Positions 60,950 through 64,000 of a stretch of DNA of 64,000 nucleotides are shown here, piece after piece. Numbering within the stretch: the stretch's first letter is position 1; every line of letters starts with the position of its first letter. A program made the position numbers and the translations under genes. The stretch comes from Orobanche coerulescens (Eukaryota; Streptophyta; Magnoliopsida; Lamiales; Orobanchaceae). The DNA lies in contig CM065804.1 in the NCBI GenBank assembly GCA_033398695.1, forward strand, positions 124,119,501-124,183,500, read 5' to 3'. A model generated the notes under the pieces. The model saw only the letters and a program-made list of their open reading frames with translations. It was not told the origin of the DNA and did not search any database.

Positions 60950-60961
60950 GCTCCGATACCA
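60950..60961 (-). other. Primer binding site of copia element
   Basis: GCTCCGATACCA on the + strand, TGGTATCGGAGC in the element sense, 2 bp from the 5' LTR. This is the initiator-Met site with CAG read as CGG, the same change as in the unrelated element B. Confidence 0.88.
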
Positions 60962-60963
60962 CT

Positions 60964-62355
60964 TGTAGGTCACAAGTCGTCCGAGAAACAAGTCTAGAGG
61001 GGGTGAATAGACTTGTAGAAACTCTTGAACTCTTTTCACGAAGAGTGAGTTTCTTGGTGATGATCAAACAAATGACTAGGAGTCGTTTGTTCTTGGATAT
61101 GTGCGGAAGTCGGTGATGACGAATATAAATTAACTTAATGAAACACTTAACAATGGATGCGGCGGTTAGAGTATGATGCGGTAAAACAGAAATAACACAG
61201 GCGGTTATAGTGGTCTCGGAGGTGGGGTAATCCTCTACTAATCCACTTTTCTCCAAACCACTTGGAGATGAATTCACTATAATTTTCAACCAGTGATAAA
61301 GATTACAGTGATTCACAACACACTACAACAGCTTCCAACCGGTGGAATTCCGTGCCGTTGTATACACACTTGCCTTGCACCTCTTGATCCTCGATCCTCG
61401 GATGCCTTCTGATCTGCTACTTCAACCAGTGAAGTACCCCGTACTCAAGATTTAAAGACAAGAGTGTTTGTCTTCTCCAACTAAAGAGCTTCCTTGAATA
61501 TGAACTTTTTGGATCTGCTCTTTTCACGATGCTATTTGATTGCTTGAGATTGCTTTGTTTGCTTTGATCGCTAGAGTATATGTTCGCACCGGTGTTTGCT
61601 CGTTTCAAATCTCCGGGTATTTATAGATCACGATCTCTGAGCTTCTTCCTTGTAGCCGTTGCAAATCAACAAATCCGTCCGTTGGAGGGAGACTTCATTG
61701 TTTAATCTTTTACGAGCGTTGCAAGGCCGGATTCCCATTATTTTATTTTATCTTCCGACCGTTGTGAGGACTTACGCATGTGAGCGCCGAATCTTTTGAA
61801 TATAAAAGGATTAAAGTCTTCACGGTGGAGTCCGGATGATTTAAATAAATCATATCTCTTCGGGAATCACTCCAATTTGTCTCTTCACGTTGCATGTGAG
61901 CTTTCCGTAATATTTGACTTCTCAAAGCATCTTGACGTGGACTTGGAGTACTAGTTTGTAGTTGAGTAGAGGCTGGTGCGGCTTACATCTTTGCGAGTAG
62001 GTCCTCTTGGTATTATCTTGTTTGAGACTTGTCGATCGGGTGACTTCCCGAGGTTCTCAGTGCCGATCTGGTCAAACTTCTCTGACAAATTTTTAGTTGA
62101 CCAGGGCTACTCTGATTGGAGTCGGATGTACTTCTCTGATGGACTAGATCTTTAGTACTTAGCCGATTTTCACTTAACTAACTTTGGCGCATAGAAGACA
62201 CTCATTTGGTTCTTCTTTACATATTGCCAATTTTATACTTAACATATTTTGGCCTATGGAAGATACTCATTTGGTTCTTCCTTACATTTCGCCAATTAAT
62301 AAACATTTGATTTTAAATTAATGACATCATCAAAATCTAACAAGTATTCCTAACA
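60964..62355 (-). mobile_element. 5' LTR of copia element
   Basis: 1392 bp, TGTAGGTC...CCTAACA on the + strand, pairing with 50408-51805. A TATA-like TATTTATAG lies near 61618 in the expected minus-strand promoter region. Confidence 0.95.
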
Positions 62356-62360
62356 CTATA
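62356..62360. other. Target-site duplication, right, of copia element
   Basis: CTATA, identical to 50403-50407. Confidence 0.95.
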
Positions 62361-62774
62361 TTCATATAATTTTGGGAATTTTAATTCCCAAATGTCAGAT
62401 TTGACATTATCAACCAAAATTTTATATATAACATGATTTGTTCACATAATTAAGGTATGTCAAATAATAATTCAATAAATACTAAGTTCATTACATGCAG
62501 GGTAGCAAAATGTTAATTTCAGTCAAGTAATGATGTTTGAAGTCTTAATATTTCATGCACCATAATATAATGTTAACTTGTAACAATTTTGAAATAAAAG
62601 AAAAGAAAATATTTTTACCCACTTGAATCACTTGATGAAGGTTAGATGACGCTTAGTTGATATTGGCTTTCTTCTCCTTCCTTCACCAAGCTTATGGCCA
62701 AATCAAATAGGGTACTAAGAGATGGTCAAGACTTAGTGCTAAGTCATATTCATGAAGAAGAAGATAAAAATAAG
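62361..62774. other. AT-rich sequence without recognisable genes
   Basis: About 410 bp between the copia and hAT-like elements. It joins 50402 if the copia element is removed, so it is probably the continuation of the LTR-like or host sequence there. I see no open frame or known motif. Confidence 0.5.
62767..62774. other. 8-bp target-site duplication, left, of hAT-like element
   Basis: AAAATAAG, repeated exactly at 63353-63360. Confidence 0.92.
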
Positions 62775-63352
62775 TAGGGGTGGCAAATCGTGCGGGTCGG
62801 GTCGTTATCAGGTTGACCTGATAACAACTTGACCTGTTAAGGTCAAACCCGAACACGACCTGATAAGGATTCCCTAAACCCGAACACGAACCCGATCTGA
62901 TAAGGTCAAACCCGAACACGGTCCGAACACGACACGAACACGATAAAAATACGATTGGATTCGTGTTGACCCAACACGATAGCAACACGATAACGACACG
63001 ACACGTTAAAAACCTGTTTCAACACGATAACAACCTGATAACCTATAAATACTAACAAAAAAATGATAAAAACAATAAGAATTATAAACCTTAACTAAAA
63101 GTCTAAAAGAAATAAATTATTAAAAAATTATTTATTAAATAATTATTTTTTTAATAAATATTTATTAAAAAATAAATTATAACGGGTTACCTGAACCCGA
63201 CCCAAACCCAACCCGAACCCGACCTGAAATTATCGTGTCCTTACCGGGTTAACCTGATTAGAACCCAAACCCAATAAGGTTTGACACTAACCCATTAATT
63301 TCGTGTCGATCCGTGTCGTATTTTCGTGTCGTGCCGAAAATTGCCAGCCCTA
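62775..63352. mobile_element. Non-autonomous hAT-like DNA transposon
   Basis: 578 bp. Terminal inverted repeats TAGGGGTGGCAA (left) and TAGGGCTGGCAA (right, reverse complement) with one mismatch in 12, and an exact 8-bp duplication AAAATAAG on both sides, the length made by hAT transposases. The interior is rich in ACACGA/CCCGAAC-type short repeats and an AT-rich middle (about 63040-63180). It has no transposase coding capacity, so it would depend on an enzyme encoded elsewhere. Confidence 0.9.
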
Positions 63353-63360
63353 AAAATAAG
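63353..63360. other. 8-bp target-site duplication, right, of hAT-like element
   Basis: AAAATAAG, identical to 62767-62774. Confidence 0.92.
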
Positions 63361-63377
63361 GTCCATAAGTATGATAT

Positions 63378-64000
63378 TGTAACGCCCCGATTTTCGAGCA
63401 TACATTTATTTTATAATTTATTGAAAGCGCATGAATGATTTAAATATCCAACAATTTATTTACGAATTTTATTTCATTCATTAAATAAGGTCAAAATTTT
63501 CCTTATTCGCATATCATGATTGTAGTTTACATTCCAGGCTCGAGTCCAAGTTCTCGTATTATAATAGCCCCGCTCGATTTTACTTGATTATTCTAAATGT
63601 AAAATCAAGAACATATTATTATTATTATTAATCTACCAATTTAATTTTCCATTAATATTAATATCATAAATTAATAGGTTATTAATAAAAAATTAATTAA
63701 AGCAATTTAATTAATTTAATCTGAAATTAGCAAGCGGATTAATTAAAGATTTAAAATAATTATCTAATTAATATATAATTAATATTATATTTTGATCTAT
63801 CCACGTCCAACAATAACTCTACAGAGATCAAAATTCTACTACCCTAAACTTAAAACCTACAGTATAAATACTGTATTTAAGTCAGCACCAAAAAAAAAAA
63901 AAAAAGATTTTCGTCTGTCCTAACCCAATTTCTTTAGCCCGAGTCAAACTAGCCCTTCATCAAAGCCTAATACGAGAGCCACCGTAGCCATCTTTTTATT
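63378..64000 (-). mobile_element. Partial LTR-like sequence running off the window
   Basis: Starts TGTAACGCCCCGATTTTCG, in reverse complement a typical LTR end (GGGGCGTTACA). AT-rich interior with an ATT microsatellite near 63617 and a poly-A run at about 63889-63905. A TATA-like stretch (CAGTATAAATACTG, itself palindromic) lies at about 63860. No coding frame. The other end lies outside the window, so the identity is tentative. Confidence 0.45.

Larger units (their letters stand above)
50408..62355 (-). mobile_element. Ty1/copia retrotransposon, complete by structure
   Basis: 11.95 kb with two ~1.4-kb LTRs, primer site, polypurine tract and a perfect CTATA duplication. The gene order on the minus strand is gag, protease, integrase, RT, RNase H, with integrase before RT, which defines Ty1/copia. 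A further ORF region of about 3 kb lies between RNase H and the 3' LTR. The large size and the extra ORF resemble the SIRE/Maximus lineage, which carries an envelope-like ORF; this lineage assignment is tentative. All genes carry frameshifts or stops. Confidence 0.93.

Noticed and set aside
1..64000. Host protein-coding, tRNA, rRNA or snoRNA genes
   Set aside because: Every long frame traces to a retrotransposon or satellite. No cloverleaf, rRNA-like segment or intron-exon gene structure was recognised by eye; a covariance-model scan would be needed to exclude small RNAs.

Overview
This window is plant nuclear DNA made almost entirely of repeats. No host gene, rRNA, tRNA, CRISPR array or bacterial-type operon was recognised. 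The contents are LTR retrotransposons with an initiator-Met-tRNA primer site, a satellite of about 150-170 bp with higher-order structure, and a small hAT-type DNA transposon. That mix suggests an angiosperm (peri)centromeric or other heterochromatic region. The species could not be identified.

Layout. (1) 1-5437: Ty3/gypsy chromovirus A on the + strand (end of 5' LTR, gag, protease, RT, RNase H, integrase, chromodomain), whose 3' LTR stops after about 100 bp and runs into satellite. (2) 5438-15369 and 41113-48067: one satellite array split by an insertion. Six monomer types recur as a hexamer of about 983 bp. (3) 15370-41112: a same-family chromovirus compound on the - strand, LTR-internal-LTR-internal-LTR (copies C and D), flanked by the 5-bp duplication GAAAA. 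(4) 16023-25356: a further copy, B (+ strand), nested in the terminal LTR of C with target duplication GTATC. (5) 48068-50402: an unrelated LTR-like stretch (- strand) with internal tandem repeats of about 175 bp. (6) 50408-62355: a Ty1/copia element (- strand) with 1.4-kb LTRs, target duplication CTATA and a large extra ORF after pol. (7) 62775-63352: a 578-bp non-autonomous hAT-like element with 8-bp duplication AAAATAAG. (8) 63378-64000: the start of another LTR-like sequence.

Order of events from nesting: satellite, then the C/D insertion into it, then B into the C LTR. Separately, the copia element inserted into the 48-kb LTR-like stretch. The chromoviral genes would make one Gag-Pol polyprotein: Gag packages the RNA, protease matures it, RT/RNase H copies it, and integrase with chromodomain inserts it, probably into heterochromatin. 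Every copy here is broken.

Two signatures cut across the window. Some premature stops in A, C and D are CAG to TAG, as expected from deamination of CHG-methylated cytosine. Separately, B, parts of C and D, the copia element and two satellite patches show clustered small changes at CAG/CTG trinucleotides (often to CGG/CCG or a lost base), even in the tRNA primer sites of unrelated elements. I suspect a consensus-sequencing artefact at CHG-methylated sites, so many frameshifts reported here may not exist in the real genome.
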